Positions 1-8,566 of a stretch of 64,000 nt of DNA are shown piece by piece (position 1 is the stretch's first letter; each line of letters starts with the position of its first letter). Below the pieces are notes generated by a model. That model had not been told where the DNA came from, did not search any database, and worked only from the letters and a program-made list of their open reading frames with translations. Source of the DNA: Chloroflexota bacterium (lineage in GTDB: Bacteria > Chloroflexota > Dormibacteria > Dormibacterales > Dormibacteraceae); contig VBIW01000034.1 of the NCBI GenBank assembly GCA_005880915.1, forward strand, positions 248,001 to 312,000, in the 5' to 3' direction. Position numbers and translations under genes: made by a program.

Positions 1-413
1 AGGCGACCGCGCGCTGGACGGGCCAGAAGGTCCGCTTCGAGATCGAATCCGAATCCGGGCACAAGGCCGAGATCGACGAGCCGCCTGTGTTCGGTGACGA
101 CTCCGCGATGCGGCCGACCGAGATGCTGCTCGGCGCGCTGGGCAGCTGCACCGGGCTCAACATGGTTTTGCTGCTCAAGAAGTTCAAGCAGCCGCTCCGC
201 TCGCTCGAGGTCGAGGTCGAAGGCGAACGGGACGACGAGTGGCCGAAGGCCTTCAACAAGATCAAGCTGACCTTTCACTGCGGGTGGGAGGGCAAGACCG
301 ACAAGGAGCTCGTCGAGCGGGCTATCGACTGGGCGTGCAACCGCTACTGCCCGATCCACGCGACACTTTCCCGCGGCGTGGAGATCGAGCACCACCGCAA
401 GGACTCGCACTAA
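1..413 (+). CDS. OsmC-family peroxiredoxin-like protein, 5'-truncated by window edge
   Basis: The frame starting at base 3 is open from the window edge to the TAA at 411-413, so the N-terminus is missing. The visible 136 residues carry the two cysteines typical of OsmC/Ohr proteins: one in LGSCTGLN and one in [10 protein letters not shown]. In this family the pair reduces organic hydroperoxides. Strand and helix spacing around them also fits OsmC. A GTG at 87 would give a 108-residue protein, but homologous sequence ([17 protein letters not shown]) continues upstream, so that is not the true start. It is separated from nuoA by a 150-bp gap and is probably not in that operon. Confidence 0.85.
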   Translation, partial: ATARWTGQKVRFEIESESGHKAEIDEPPVFGDDSAMRPTEMLLGALGSCTGLNMVLLLKKFKQPLRSLEVEVEGERDDEWPKAFNKIKLTFHCGWEGKTDKELVERAIDWACNRYCPIHATLSRGVEIEHHRKDSH

Positions 414-422
414 GGGCATCGG

Positions 423-500
423 ATTGCGCCTCGTTGGCGCCACCGGGGCTGAATTCTTGGTGTCCACGCATACCGGTGGATACAACGAGGCGAAATTTTT
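423..500. repeat. intergenic inverted repeat (CGCCTCGTTG / CAACGAGGCG arms)
   Basis: A perfect 10-bp inverted repeat, CGCCTCGTTG at 427-436 and CAACGAGGCG at 483-492, spans most of the gap between the OsmC gene and nuoA. The right arm includes TGGATACAACG, which recurs at 17657-17668 next to the same GCGCCTCG word. It is therefore a copy of a small dispersed repeat, not a unique operator. No transposase is nearby. Confidence 0.6.
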
Positions 501-530
501 GTAGCGCGACGGAGTTTCTCAAGCTCCGCA

Positions 531-536
531 TAGAAT
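531..536 (+). promoter_or_regulatory. possible -10 element of the nuo operon
   Basis: TAGAAT matches the sigma70 -10 consensus at 5 of 6 positions and lies about 27 bp before the nuoA start. No good -35 is seen 16-18 bp upstream, so this is a weak call. The operon must have a promoter in this 150-bp gap unless it is read through from the OsmC gene. Confidence 0.3.
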
Positions 537-563
537 TAATCCCGTTCCTCGACAGCCTGCACG

Positions 564-941
564 TTGGAGGCCGCTCCGGAAAGCTTGCTCGACACCTACG
601 TCCCGATCCTGATCTTCGCCCTCATCGTGCTGGGGTTGATCGGGGCGTTGGTGACCCTGAGCTTCGTCCTCGGTCCCGCCAAGCCCTACAAACGCAAGCT
701 CGCTCCGTACGAGTCGGGCATCATCCCCGAGGAGCCCGCGGTGCGGCGGCTTTCGGTCCGCTTCTACCTCACCGCGATGCTGTTCATCATCTTCGACGTC
801 GAGGCCGTCTTCTTCTATCCGTGGGCGGTGCTTCTGCGCCAGCTCAAGTGGTTCGGCCTCATCGAGATGCTGGTCTTCATCGGCATCCTGCTGATCGCGC
901 TGGCCCACATCTGGAAGAAGGGAGGGCTGGATTGGGAGTAG
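564..941 (+). CDS. nuoA: NADH-quinone oxidoreductase subunit A
   Basis: Small membrane subunit of respiratory complex I, lining the quinone and proton path at the junction of the peripheral and membrane arms. The 125-residue protein has three hydrophobic segments (about residues 12-36, 65-88 and 93-114). It also has the family loop [11 protein letters not shown] and the [12 protein letters not shown] motif in the second helix. Translation begins at TTG 564; no ATG or GTG lies close by that would keep the first helix. Length is normal for NuoA. It opens the 14-gene nuo operon and its stop overlaps the nuoB start. Confidence 0.95.
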   Translation: MEAAPESLLDTYVPILIFALIVLGLIGALVTLSFVLGPAKPYKRKLAPYESGIIPEEPAVRRLSVRFYLTAMLFIIFDVEAVFFYPWAVLLRQLKWFGLIEMLVFIGILLIALAHIWKKGGLDWE

Positions 942-1420
942 AGGCGCTCGCCGAGTCGCTCGGCCGGAACATCCTCACGACGACGCTCGGCAAGGTGGTC
1001 GGCTGGGGCCGCGGCAACTCGATCTGGCCGGCTCAGTTCGGCTTAGCGTGCTGCGCGATCGAGATGATCGCCACCGCCACCGCGGGCGTCGACATCGCGC
1101 GCTTCGGCTCCGAAGCGTTCCGCGCCTCGCCGCGGCAGTCGGACCTCATGATCGTCTCCGGGCGCGTCTCGCAGAAGATGGCGCCGATCCTGCGCACCGT
1201 TTACGACCAGATGCCCGAGCCGAAGTGGGTCATCTCGATGGGCGCCTGCGCCTCCACGGGTGGAATCTTCAACAACTACGCGCTGCTGCAGGGAGTCGAC
1301 AAGATCGTGCCGGTCGACGTCTACATCCCGGGCTGTCCCCCGCGTCCCGAGGACCTCTTGAACGCTCTGATGATTTTGCAGGAGAGGATCAAGGCGCAGG
1401 GAATCCTGCCGCGACAGTGA
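932..1420 (+). CDS. nuoB: NADH-quinone oxidoreductase subunit B
   Basis: Peripheral-arm subunit that binds iron-sulfur cluster N2, which hands electrons to quinone. The cluster ligands are visible: the adjacent cysteines in LACCAIE, the Cys in GACAS and the Cys in GCPPRPE. The protein is 162 residues, usual for NuoB. I start it at TTG 932, inside the end of nuoA (10-bp overlap), with the purine-rich AGAAGGGAGGG just upstream as ribosome-binding site. The same frame is open far upstream, but only this start gives the family's length and N-terminus. Confidence 0.95.
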   Translation: MGVEALAESLGRNILTTTLGKVVGWGRGNSIWPAQFGLACCAIEMIATATAGVDIARFGSEAFRASPRQSDLMIVSGRVSQKMAPILRTVYDQMPEPKWVISMGACASTGGIFNNYALLQGVDKIVPVDVYIPGCPPRPEDLLNALMILQERIKAQGILPRQ

Positions 1421-1902
1421 TTTCCGAATCGCTGATCGTCGAGGAAGGCGTCAGCGCCGGCGACCGTTGGGTCACCGTCGATGCCAGCAGCATTCGCGAC
1501 GCTCTCGCCGAGCTCAAGAAGGATGGCTTCACGCTGCTTGTCTTCCTGACATGCGTCGATCACCTGGCCGACTCATCGCGCCAGTGGCCCGCGCGCTACG
1601 AGGTCGTCTACGAGCTCCGCAACCTCGAGAAGCCGGAGCAGATTCGCGTTCGCACGTTCATCGAGGGCGACCCGCCGCACATCGACTCCGTGCACGACCT
1701 GTTCCCGCCCGCGAACTGGGAGGAGCGCGAGACGTACGACATGTTCGGGATCGTCTTCAACGACCACCCGGACCTGAGCCGGATCCTGATGCCTGACGAC
1801 TGGGTCGGCCACCCGCTGCGCCGCGACTATCCCGTAGGCGGCGAGGTGGTTGAGTTTTCCGAAGAGCATGAGACCTGGCAGACCCCTCCGGAGAAGGCAT
1901 GA
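1417..1902 (+). CDS. nuoC: NADH-quinone oxidoreductase subunit C
   Basis: The 30-kDa-type peripheral subunit, which forms with NuoD the quinone-reducing core. The 161 residues end in the conserved block [14 protein letters not shown] followed by [13 protein letters not shown] and [10 protein letters not shown], the NuoC signature. GTG 1417 overlaps the nuoB stop as GTGA. It is a separate gene, not fused to nuoD as in some proteobacteria. Confidence 0.95.
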   Translation: MISESLIVEEGVSAGDRWVTVDASSIRDALAELKKDGFTLLVFLTCVDHLADSSRQWPARYEVVYELRNLEKPEQIRVRTFIEGDPPHIDSVHDLFPPANWEERETYDMFGIVFNDHPDLSRILMPDDWVGHPLRRDYPVGGEVVEFSEEHETWQTPPEKA

Positions 1903-3125
1903 CGGACACGATCGCTCAGGGCGTGACGGTCACCAAGACCGGCGATAGCGGCGCCTTCGGCGGCGAGCTGCTCACGGTCAACTTCGGCCCTCATCACCCG
2001 TCGACTCACGGCGTGCTCCGCCTCATCGTCGAGCTCGACGGCGAGCAGGTGCGCAGCCTGAAGCCCGTGATCGGCTACCTGCACACCGGAATCGAAAAGC
2101 AGATGGAGGCGCTGCGCTGGCAGCAGGGCGTAACGGTGACCGACCGCCACGACTACCTGTCGCCTCCCATCAACAACCTCGCCTATGCGCTCGCAGTTGA
2201 AAGGCTGATGGGCGTCGTGGTGCCGCCGCGCGCCGACGCCCTCCGCGTGATCATGTCCGAGCTCACGCGCCTGTCCTCGCACCTGGTCTGGATGGGGACG
2301 AGCGGGCTCGAGCTCGGCGCCATGAGCATGCTGATGTACTGCTTCCGGGAGCGGGACACGATCCTCGACATGAACGAGGAGATCTCGGGCTTCAGGATGC
2401 ACACGTCTTACATCCGCCCGGGCGGGGTGATGGCGGACGCGACGCCTCGCTTCCTCGAGATGCTCGACCAGTTCATTTGCGACATGCCGGGCCATGTGGA
2501 TGAGTACGAGAACCTGCTGACGAACAACCCGATCTGGCGGGCGCGGACGATCGGCATCGGCCGCCTGTCGGCGGAGGACGCGAAGGTGCTCGGCGCCACG
2601 GGTCCGATGCTTCGCGGCTCCGGTGTCGCCTGGGACCTGCGCAAGTCGATGCCGTACTCGGGCTACGAGAACTACGACTTCGAGATCGCGACCTCGGATA
2701 TGTGCGACTGCTACGGCCGCTACCTCGTGCGGATCAAGGAGATGCGCGAGGCGGTGAAGATCCTGCGTCAGGCGCTGGACCGATTGCCCGATGGGCCGGT
2801 CAACGTCGACGACCGGAAGATGCTGCCTCCGCCCCGCGAGGAGCTCGAGACGTCGATGGAGGCGGTAATCCACCACTTCAAGCTCTTCACGGAGGGATAT
2901 TCGGTGCCGCCCGGCGACGTGTACGTCGCAGTGGAGTCGGGCCGGGGCGAGAATGGGTGCTACGTCGTCAGCGATGGCACGCACAAGCCGCGGCGGGTGA
3001 AGTTTCGCTCCGCGTCCTTCGTCAACCTGCAGGCGCTGGAGCAGATGGCGCTCAACCACATGATCGCCGACATGGTCGCGATCATCGGCACCGCCGATAC
3101 CGTACTCGGTGACTGCGACCGGTGA
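1899..3125 (+). CDS. nuoD: NADH-quinone oxidoreductase subunit D
   Basis: The 49-kDa-type subunit that builds most of the quinone pocket facing cluster N2. It has 408 residues, the normal length. It shows the NFGPHHPSTHGVLR motif near residue 30 and IGYLHTGIEK, which bear the His and Tyr region contacting quinone. At the C-terminus FVNLQALEQM and GTADTVLGDCDR match the family. ATG 1899 overlaps the nuoC stop as ATGA. Confidence 0.97.
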   Translation: MTDTIAQGVTVTKTGDSGAFGGELLTVNFGPHHPSTHGVLRLIVELDGEQVRSLKPVIGYLHTGIEKQMEALRWQQGVTVTDRHDYLSPPINNLAYALAVERLMGVVVPPRADALRVIMSELTRLSSHLVWMGTSGLELGAMSMLMYCFRERDTILDMNEEISGFRMHTSYIRPGGVMADATPRFLEMLDQFICDMPGHVDEYENLLTNNPIWRARTIGIGRLSAEDAKVLGATGPMLRGSGVAWDLRKSMPYSGYENYDFEIATSDMCDCYGRYLVRIKEMREAVKILRQALDRLPDGPVNVDDRKMLPPPREELETSMEAVIHHFKLFTEGYSVPPGDVYVAVESGRGENGCYVVSDGTHKPRRVKFRSASFVNLQALEQMALNHMIADMVAIIGTADTVLGDCDR

Positions 3126-3778
3126 GCGCATTGTCCGCGCACGTGATCGAGGAGATCCGAGCCTTGCCGGCGAAATATCCGCAGTCCCGGTCGGCGGTGA
3201 TGCCGGCGCTGGATCTCGCCCAGGAGGAGATCGGGCACCTGACGCCGGAGGCGATGACCGAGGTCGCGCATGCATTGCAGCTCGACCCCGGCTACGTCGA
3301 GGGCGTCGCGACCTTCTATTCCTTGTTTCACCTCGAGCCCGTCGGCAAGCATCGGTTCTACGTGTGCACGAACCTCAGCTGCATGCTGCGCGGCGCGAAC
3401 GAGATCGTGGATCACGTCAGGCAAGGGATCGGGGTCGACGGGGCGGGGCAGGTTTCCTCGGACGGGCTGTTCAGCTACGAGGAGGTCGAGTGCCTCGGCG
3501 CTTGCGAGTACGCGCCGATGATGCGGCTCGACCACGAGTACCACTACGACCTAACTGCGGCGAAGATCGACTCACTGATTTCCGAACGACGATCTCCCGC
3601 GACTAAGCCAACTCCACGTCCCCACCCGCCGGCTGCGCCGGCGACCTCCCCGGCGAGCGGGGAGGTGAAGCCTCCAACTCCACGTCCCCACCCGCCGGCT
3701 GCGCCGGCGACCTCCCCGGCGAGCGGGGAGGTGAAGCTCAAGCGCGCTCCCGGGAAGAAGAGGAAGGTTGATGACTGA
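3122..3778 (+). CDS. nuoE: NADH-quinone oxidoreductase subunit E with repeat-derived C-terminal extension
   Basis: The 24-kDa-type subunit of the NADH-dehydrogenase module, carrying [2Fe-2S] cluster N1a. Ligands are seen as CTNLSC (Cys-x4-Cys) and CLGAC (Cys-x3-Cys). The usual domain ends near residue 158. The remaining ~60 residues are two copies of a 22-residue Pro/Ala-rich unit (HPPAAPATSPASGEVK core) and a basic tail (KRAPGKKRKVDD). The two units come from a perfect 63-bp DNA repeat, with period 66, that keeps the frame. The start is GTG 3122 (GTGA overlap with nuoD), and the end overlaps nuoF by 8 bp. The extension is predicted to be disordered, since Pro, Ala and Ser dominate it. Confidence 0.93.
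   Translation: MSALSAHVIEEIRALPAKYPQSRSAVMPALDLAQEEIGHLTPEAMTEVAHALQLDPGYVEGVATFYSLFHLEPVGKHRFYVCTNLSCMLRGANEIVDHVRQGIGVDGAGQVSSDGLFSYEEVECLGACEYAPMMRLDHEYHYDLTAAKIDSLISERRSPATKPTPRPHPPAAPATSPASGEVKPPTPRPHPPAAPATSPASGEVKLKRAPGKKRKVDD
3608..3736. repeat. two tandem copies of the palindromic repeat, in frame inside nuoE
   Basis: Copies at 3608-3670 and 3674-3736 are identical over 63 bp. Each contains two inverted repeats: one around GCCGGCTGCGCCGGC and one around CTCCCCGGCGAGCGGGGAG. The same second palindrome occurs in gaps between genes elsewhere in this window and in nuoI. The 66-bp period is a multiple of three and the repeat has no stop in this frame, so nuoE stays open. Confidence 0.95.
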
Positions 3779-5090
3779 GCTTCGCGGGTCGTCTGGTGAT
3801 GCTTCTCACCACGTTCTCACGCGGTGGTTTGGGACTCCTGATCTGCACCGACTCGAGACCTACGCGTCGAAAGCAGGCGGCTACACGGCTCTGCGCAAGG
3901 CAATGCTCGACATGGCGCCTGCCGATATCACCAACGAGGTGAAGACGTCTGGCCTGCGCGGGCGTGGTGGCGCCGGCTTCGCCACCGGGATCAAGTGGAG
4001 CTTCATCAACCGCGATGCACCGGGTCCGAAGTACGTGGTCGTCAACGCGGACGAATCGGAGCCGGGCACAGCGAAGGACCGCTACATCCTCGAGAACTCA
4101 CCGCACATGGTCGTCGAAGGGATCCTGATCGCGGCCTATGCGGTCGGTGCAAACCAGGCCTGGGTCTATATCCGGGGCGAATATGACCGGCCCTACCAGA
4201 TGCTCACCGAGGCGATCGAAGAGGCGCGGGCCAAGGGCTACATCGGCCCCAAGCCTTTCGGCAAGGACTATCCGCTCGACATCCGTCTCTACCGCGGCCA
4301 CGGCGCGTACATATGCGGCGAGGAGACTGCTCTCCTCGAGTCCCTCGAAGGCAAACGGGCTCAGCCTCGATCACGTCCCCCATTCCCTGCCGTCAAGGGT
4401 GCGTGGGGCCGGCCGACGCTGCTCAACAACGTGGAGACCCTGGCCACGGTGCCCGCGATCCTCAACATGGGCGGCGCGGAATACGCCAAGCTCGGCACGG
4501 CCAAGTCACCAGGGACTCGACTGCTGACCGTCAGCGGCAACGTGCGCAAGCCAGGCGTCTATGAGGTCGAGCTCGGCAAGACTTTCCGCCACGTGATCAT
4601 GGAGCTCGCCGGCGGTCCACCCGAAGGTCGGAAGGTGAAGGTCTTCTGGCCTGGCGGGTCATCCGCGCCGGTGCTCCCTGAATCGATGCTCGACACCACG
4701 ACGGACATGGAAGCGTTGGCCGCCGCCCGCTCGATGGGCGGATCAGGCGGTGTGATCGTGATGGACGACACGCACTGCGTCGTCAAGGCTGCGCACCGAC
4801 TCTTGAAGTTCTACGCCTACGAGTCGTGCGGCAAATGCACGCCGTGTCGGGTCGGCGGCGACTGGGCGGTGCGGACCTATGAGCGGATCCTGGCCGGTCA
4901 GGGTTCGCAAGTCGAGCTCGACATCCTGCAGCGCGTGTCGGACGGCTTGCAGAACGGCCGGTGCCTCTGCGGTCTCGGCGATTCCGCCGGCTGGGTGATC
5001 GACGGCACCCTGCGCCACTTCCGCGAGGAGTACGAAGACCACGCCCTCAGGCACGAATGCAACGTGGGAAAGGTCGCGGCCCATGCCTGA
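3771..5090 (+). CDS. nuoF: NADH-quinone oxidoreductase subunit F
   Basis: The 51-kDa-type subunit, which oxidises NADH at FMN and holds cluster N3. The 439 residues include the glycine-rich GRGGAGFATGIKW (FMN/NADH site) and VVNADESEPGT. The [4Fe-4S] ligands are in SCGKCTPCR plus the later Cys in GRCLCGLG. I chose ATG 3771 rather than TTG 3768; the purine run AGGAAGG lies directly upstream. It overlaps nuoE by 8 bp and nuoG by 8 bp. Confidence 0.96.
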   Translation: MTELRGSSGDASHHVLTRWFGTPDLHRLETYASKAGGYTALRKAMLDMAPADITNEVKTSGLRGRGGAGFATGIKWSFINRDAPGPKYVVVNADESEPGTAKDRYILENSPHMVVEGILIAAYAVGANQAWVYIRGEYDRPYQMLTEAIEEARAKGYIGPKPFGKDYPLDIRLYRGHGAYICGEETALLESLEGKRAQPRSRPPFPAVKGAWGRPTLLNNVETLATVPAILNMGGAEYAKLGTAKSPGTRLLTVSGNVRKPGVYEVELGKTFRHVIMELAGGPPEGRKVKVFWPGGSSAPVLPESMLDTTTDMEALAAARSMGGSGGVIVMDDTHCVVKAAHRLLKFYAYESCGKCTPCRVGGDWAVRTYERILAGQGSQVELDILQRVSDGLQNGRCLCGLGDSAGWVIDGTLRHFREEYEDHALRHECNVGKVAAHA

Positions 5091-6933
5091 CATCAATCTC
5101 ACCATCGACGGACACAAGATTTCTGTGCCTGCCGGCACTCTCATCGTTGAGGCGGCCAAGACCGTTGGGATCGAGATCCCCGTGTTCTGCTACCACCACA
5201 AGCTCGATCCCGTCGGCGCGTGCCGCCTGTGCCTGGTCGACTTCTCACCCGGCCCGCCCCGGCCCCAGACCGCGTGCACCACGCCGGTGTCAGAGGGGAT
5301 GGTCGTCCGCACGCAGAGCGCGATGGCGGTGCAGGCGCGCGCGGACATCCTCGAGTTTGAGCTGGCCAACCACCCGCTGGACTGCCCCGTATGCGACAAG
5401 GGCGGCGAGTGCCCGCTGCAGGACTTCACGTTCCGCCACGGGTACCCGACAAGCCGGATCGACGGCCCGCGTCTACATTTCAAGAAGCCCATCCCACTCT
5501 CGGAGAAGATCGCGCTCGACCGCGAGCGCTGCGTGCTCTGCTACCGCTGCACGCGCTACTACGACGAGGTCGCCTGGGAGCAGGAGCTGACGACCGACCA
5601 GCGCGGCGTTCAGTCCTACATCACGAGCCAGTTCGATCAGCCGCTGCAGTCGATCTTCAGCGGCAACATCATCGACCTGTGCCCTGTCGGCGCGCTCACG
5701 TCGCGGGTGTGGCGCTTCGAGTCGCGGCCGTGGGACATGACCAGCACCGCGACGATCTGCTCCAGGTGCGCGGTCGGCTGCAGCGTTACGCAGTGGCAGC
5801 GGCGCGGCCAGCTCGTCCGCGTCACGTCGCACGAGAACGACGACATCGACGAAGGATGGATCTGCGACCGCGGCCGATTCGACTACACCGACGTCAACGA
5901 CCCCTTGCGGCTGCGCACGCCGTCGATCGGCGGCACAAGGTCCACCTGGGCGGCGGCCGTCAACGCAGTCGCGTCGGGCATCAAGGGCAAGGGTGCCAAG
6001 CTCGGCGTCTCGCTGCCCCAGGACATCACGAACGAAGAGGCCTTCCTATTCCGCCGCCTGCTGGACGGTCCCCTGAAAGGCGCGAAGGTCAAGATGCACG
6101 GCCGCACCGCCATCCCTGCTCCGGCCGGCGACACGATGCGGATCAGAGAGATAGATGACGCGCGCGTGATCGTCGTGGTCGCGTCGGATCTCGAAAACGA
6201 CGTACCCATCATCGACCTCAGGGTCAAGAAGGCTGTCAGCAAGCGCGGAGCGAAGCTCATCGTGGTCTACCCCGACGGCGTGGACTTCGACCGCAACCCG
6301 AGCACCGTCCACATCCGCAACGCGAAAGGCCAGGCTGCGGCCGAAGTCCGCAAGCTCGCGTCGCACGACCTGCTGAAGAGCCCGGGAGGGTTCGTCGCGA
6401 TCCTGTTCGGCGACGGCCACGGCAGCGAGGACATGGACGAGCTGGCTTCCGCTTGCGGCGACCTGGCAGGGAAGGTCGGTGGCAAGGAGATGCCGCTCTA
6501 TCGCGCGACCAACGAGCGCGGCGCGCTCACGGCGGGAGTCGCCGGTTGGGACAGCCTGGACGGAGTGGAGGCGCTGCTCAGCTGGGGACCTCCGCCCACC
6601 GCCGGCGTCCCCGCCTCGGTGAAGTTCATCGCGGCGTGGGACCACCTGCCGCGCGCCGGCTATGAGAATGCGGTCGTGTTTCCGGCGGCGACTTTCGCCG
6701 AACGCCAGGGCAGCTACACCAACGTGGAGGGCACCGTGCAGTTCCTCCGCCCGCCGGTCGCGCTCCGCCAGCCGCTGATGGAAGGCTGGCAGGTGCTGTG
6801 CGAGCTCGGCACCGCGCTTGGCCTGCCGCTCGACTACGCCGGCATCTTCCCCATCCAGCGTGAGCTGGGGATCCAGGCGCCGGAGCCCGGTCCCGCCCCG
6901 ACGCCGGTGCTTGTTGGACCGGCCCACCCGTGA
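5083..6933 (+). CDS. nuoG: NADH-quinone oxidoreductase subunit G
   Basis: The 75-kDa-type subunit, a chain of iron-sulfur clusters between NuoEF and NuoI. The N-terminal ferredoxin-like domain has CYHHKLDPVGACRLC for N1b, followed by the HPLDCPVCDKGGECPLQD block and CVLCYRC. A second cluster motif, CSRCAVGC, introduces a molybdopterin-oxidoreductase-like domain. At 616 residues it is shorter than the E. coli protein (about 900), and the C-terminal molybdopterin-type region looks reduced. ATG 5083. Confidence 0.95.
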   Translation: MPDINLTIDGHKISVPAGTLIVEAAKTVGIEIPVFCYHHKLDPVGACRLCLVDFSPGPPRPQTACTTPVSEGMVVRTQSAMAVQARADILEFELANHPLDCPVCDKGGECPLQDFTFRHGYPTSRIDGPRLHFKKPIPLSEKIALDRERCVLCYRCTRYYDEVAWEQELTTDQRGVQSYITSQFDQPLQSIFSGNIIDLCPVGALTSRVWRFESRPWDMTSTATICSRCAVGCSVTQWQRRGQLVRVTSHENDDIDEGWICDRGRFDYTDVNDPLRLRTPSIGGTRSTWAAAVNAVASGIKGKGAKLGVSLPQDITNEEAFLFRRLLDGPLKGAKVKMHGRTAIPAPAGDTMRIREIDDARVIVVVASDLENDVPIIDLRVKKAVSKRGAKLIVVYPDGVDFDRNPSTVHIRNAKGQAAAEVRKLASHDLLKSPGGFVAILFGDGHGSEDMDELASACGDLAGKVGGKEMPLYRATNERGALTAGVAGWDSLDGVEALLSWGPPPTAGVPASVKFIAAWDHLPRAGYENAVVFPAATFAERQGSYTNVEGTVQFLRPPVALRQPLMEGWQVLCELGTALGLPLDYAGIFPIQRELGIQAPEPGPAPTPVLVGPAHP

Positions 6934-7943
6934 CGCAGCTCTACAACGACCCGATCGGGCACTGGGTCGTGGTCGTCGTGGCGATGGCCCTGCTGCTGTT
7001 CGTCGTGCTCACCGCGACCGCGTACACGGTGTGGTTCGAGCGCGTGGCTCTCGGCCGGATCCAGCGCCGGCCCGGCCCCAACCGTGTCGGCCCGTTCGGC
7101 TTGATGCAGCTCGCGGCCGACGGCATCAAGCTCGCGTTCAAGGAGAGCTTCGTCCCGGCGAAGACCGACAAGCTGATCTTCGTCATCGCCCCGGCGATCG
7201 GGGTCGCGGCCGCGTTTCTCGCGTGGACGGTGATACCGATCGGGCTCTGGTACAACGTCCAGTACTGGATCGCCGACGTCAATGTAGGGATCCTGGTCAT
7301 CTTCGCCGTGAGCTCGCTCAACGTCTACGCGATCGTGCTCGGCGGCTACGCGTCGAACAACAAGTACTCGCTGCTCGGCGGCCTGCGCGCGTCGGCGCAG
7401 CTGATCAGCTACGAGATGGCGCTCGGCCTGTCGCTCGTCCCGACGTTCATGATCGTGGGCTCGCTCCGGCTGCGCGACATCGCGGAGTACACGGTCAGCT
7501 GGGGGCCGTACCACGGGCCGATCCCGCTGATCCTGCTCACCCCGATCGGCTTCCTGATCTACATCATCTCGGCCACGGCCGAGACCAACCGGACCCCGTT
7601 CGACCTTCCCGAGGCGGAACAGGAGCTGATCGGTGGCTTTCTCACCGAGTATTCGGGGCTCAAATTCACGATGTACTACCTCGCGGAGTACCTGAACGTG
7701 ATCACCGTTTCGGCGCTCGCGACGCTGCTCTTCTTCGGCGGGTGGTACCTGTGGTTCGTGCCGCCGGTGTTCGCCTTCCTGATCAAGGTCGTGCTGATGC
7801 TGTTCCTATACATTTGGCTCCGCGCCACCTTCCCTCGCCTCCGCTACGACATGCTCATGCGGCTTGGCTGGAAGGTGCTGCTGCCACTGGCGATGGCAAA
7901 CGTGATCGTGACCGCGATCATCCTGGTCGCGGTGCAAGGGTAG
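6930..7943 (+). CDS. nuoH: NADH-quinone oxidoreductase subunit H
   Basis: Membrane subunit at the base of the peripheral arm, forming part of the quinone tunnel. The 337 residues have about eight hydrophobic helices and the NuoH hallmarks RRPGPNRVGPFG near residue 47 and ETNRTPFDLPEAEQELIGGF near residue 215. GTG 6930 overlaps the nuoG stop as GTGA. Confidence 0.97.
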   Translation: MTQLYNDPIGHWVVVVVAMALLLFVVLTATAYTVWFERVALGRIQRRPGPNRVGPFGLMQLAADGIKLAFKESFVPAKTDKLIFVIAPAIGVAAAFLAWTVIPIGLWYNVQYWIADVNVGILVIFAVSSLNVYAIVLGGYASNNKYSLLGGLRASAQLISYEMALGLSLVPTFMIVGSLRLRDIAEYTVSWGPYHGPIPLILLTPIGFLIYIISATAETNRTPFDLPEAEQELIGGFLTEYSGLKFTMYYLAEYLNVITVSALATLLFFGGWYLWFVPPVFAFLIKVVLMLFLYIWLRATFPRLRYDMLMRLGWKVLLPLAMANVIVTAIILVAVQG

Positions 7944-7945
7944 AG

Positions 7946-8566
7946 ATGAGCGACGAAAAGCAAGATCGAACGTCCCCACCCGGCGGCCTTCAGCCGCCGA
8001 CCTCCCCGGCGAGCGGGGAGGTGAAAGATCGAACGTCCCCACCCGGCGGCCTTCGGCCGCCGACCTCCCCGGCGAGCGGGAAGGTGAAGCCGAATGTCGC
8101 CGGTGACGTCGGCGCGCTGCTGAAAGGGCTCAGGACCACGCTCGGTGAGGCGATGAAGCCTCCGGTCACGCTCATGTATCCGGAGGACAAGACCCCGCGG
8201 TCGGAGCGGTATCGCGGCCGCCACTACCTGCGCCGGTATGACAACGGGCTCGAGCGGTGCATCGGGTGTGAGCTGTGCGCGGCCGCCTGTCCGGTGGGCT
8301 GCATCCTCGTCATCGCGGCGGAGAACACCGAGGAGAAACGCGTCTCGCCGGGTGAGCGCTACGCGAAGACCTACGAGATCAACATGCTGCGCTGCATCTT
8401 TTGCGGCTATTGCGAGGATGCATGCCCGGTGCAGGCCATCGTGCTGGGTCCGGAGTACGAGCTGTCAGACACCAGCCGCGAGAAGTTCATTTACACCAAG
8501 GAGAAGCTGCTCGAGCCACTGCCGCCCGACGTCGAAGCGCGACTGAACTCGAAGGAAAAGAAGTAG
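7946..8566 (+). CDS. nuoI: NADH-quinone oxidoreductase subunit I with repeat-derived N-terminal extension
   Basis: The 23-kDa-type ferredoxin subunit with clusters N6a and N6b. Both eight-iron motifs are intact: CIGCELCAAACPVGC and CIFCGYCEDACPVQA. It is 206 residues against about 150-180 usually. The excess is at the N-terminus, where residues 6-47 are two 21-residue units (DRTSPPGGLxPPTSPASG core). These are encoded by two copies of the same palindromic repeat that enlarged nuoE, here with a different frame and left half. ATG 7946 lies two bases after the nuoH stop. No later start would keep the conserved region (around KPPVTLMYPED) at the usual distance. Confidence 0.93.
   Translation: MSDEKQDRTSPPGGLQPPTSPASGEVKDRTSPPGGLRPPTSPASGKVKPNVAGDVGALLKGLRTTLGEAMKPPVTLMYPEDKTPRSERYRGRHYLRRYDNGLERCIGCELCAAACPVGCILVIAAENTEEKRVSPGERYAKTYEINMLRCIFCGYCEDACPVQAIVLGPEYELSDTSREKFIYTKEKLLEPLPPDVEARLNSKEKK
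7963..8088. repeat. two tandem copies of the palindromic repeat, in frame inside nuoI
   Basis: Copies at 7963-8025 and 8026-8088 have a period of exactly 63 bp and differ at only a few positions (CTTCAGCC versus CTTCGGCC; GGGGAGGTG versus GGGAAGGTG). Each carries a GGCGGC...GCCGCC inverted repeat and the CTCCCCGGCGAGCGGGGAG palindrome. The unit is a multiple of three and free of stops in the nuoI frame. Confidence 0.95.

Noticed and set aside
239-1420. A 393-codon open frame running through the OsmC end, nuoA and nuoB
   Set aside because: Only its last 162 codons are NuoB; the rest has no homology and overlaps real genes in another frame. High GC content makes long spurious frames common.
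1827-3275. A 482-codon antisense frame opposite nuoD
   Set aside because: Composition is Arg/His/Asp-rich without motifs, typical of shadows of GC-rich genes; nuoD is certain.
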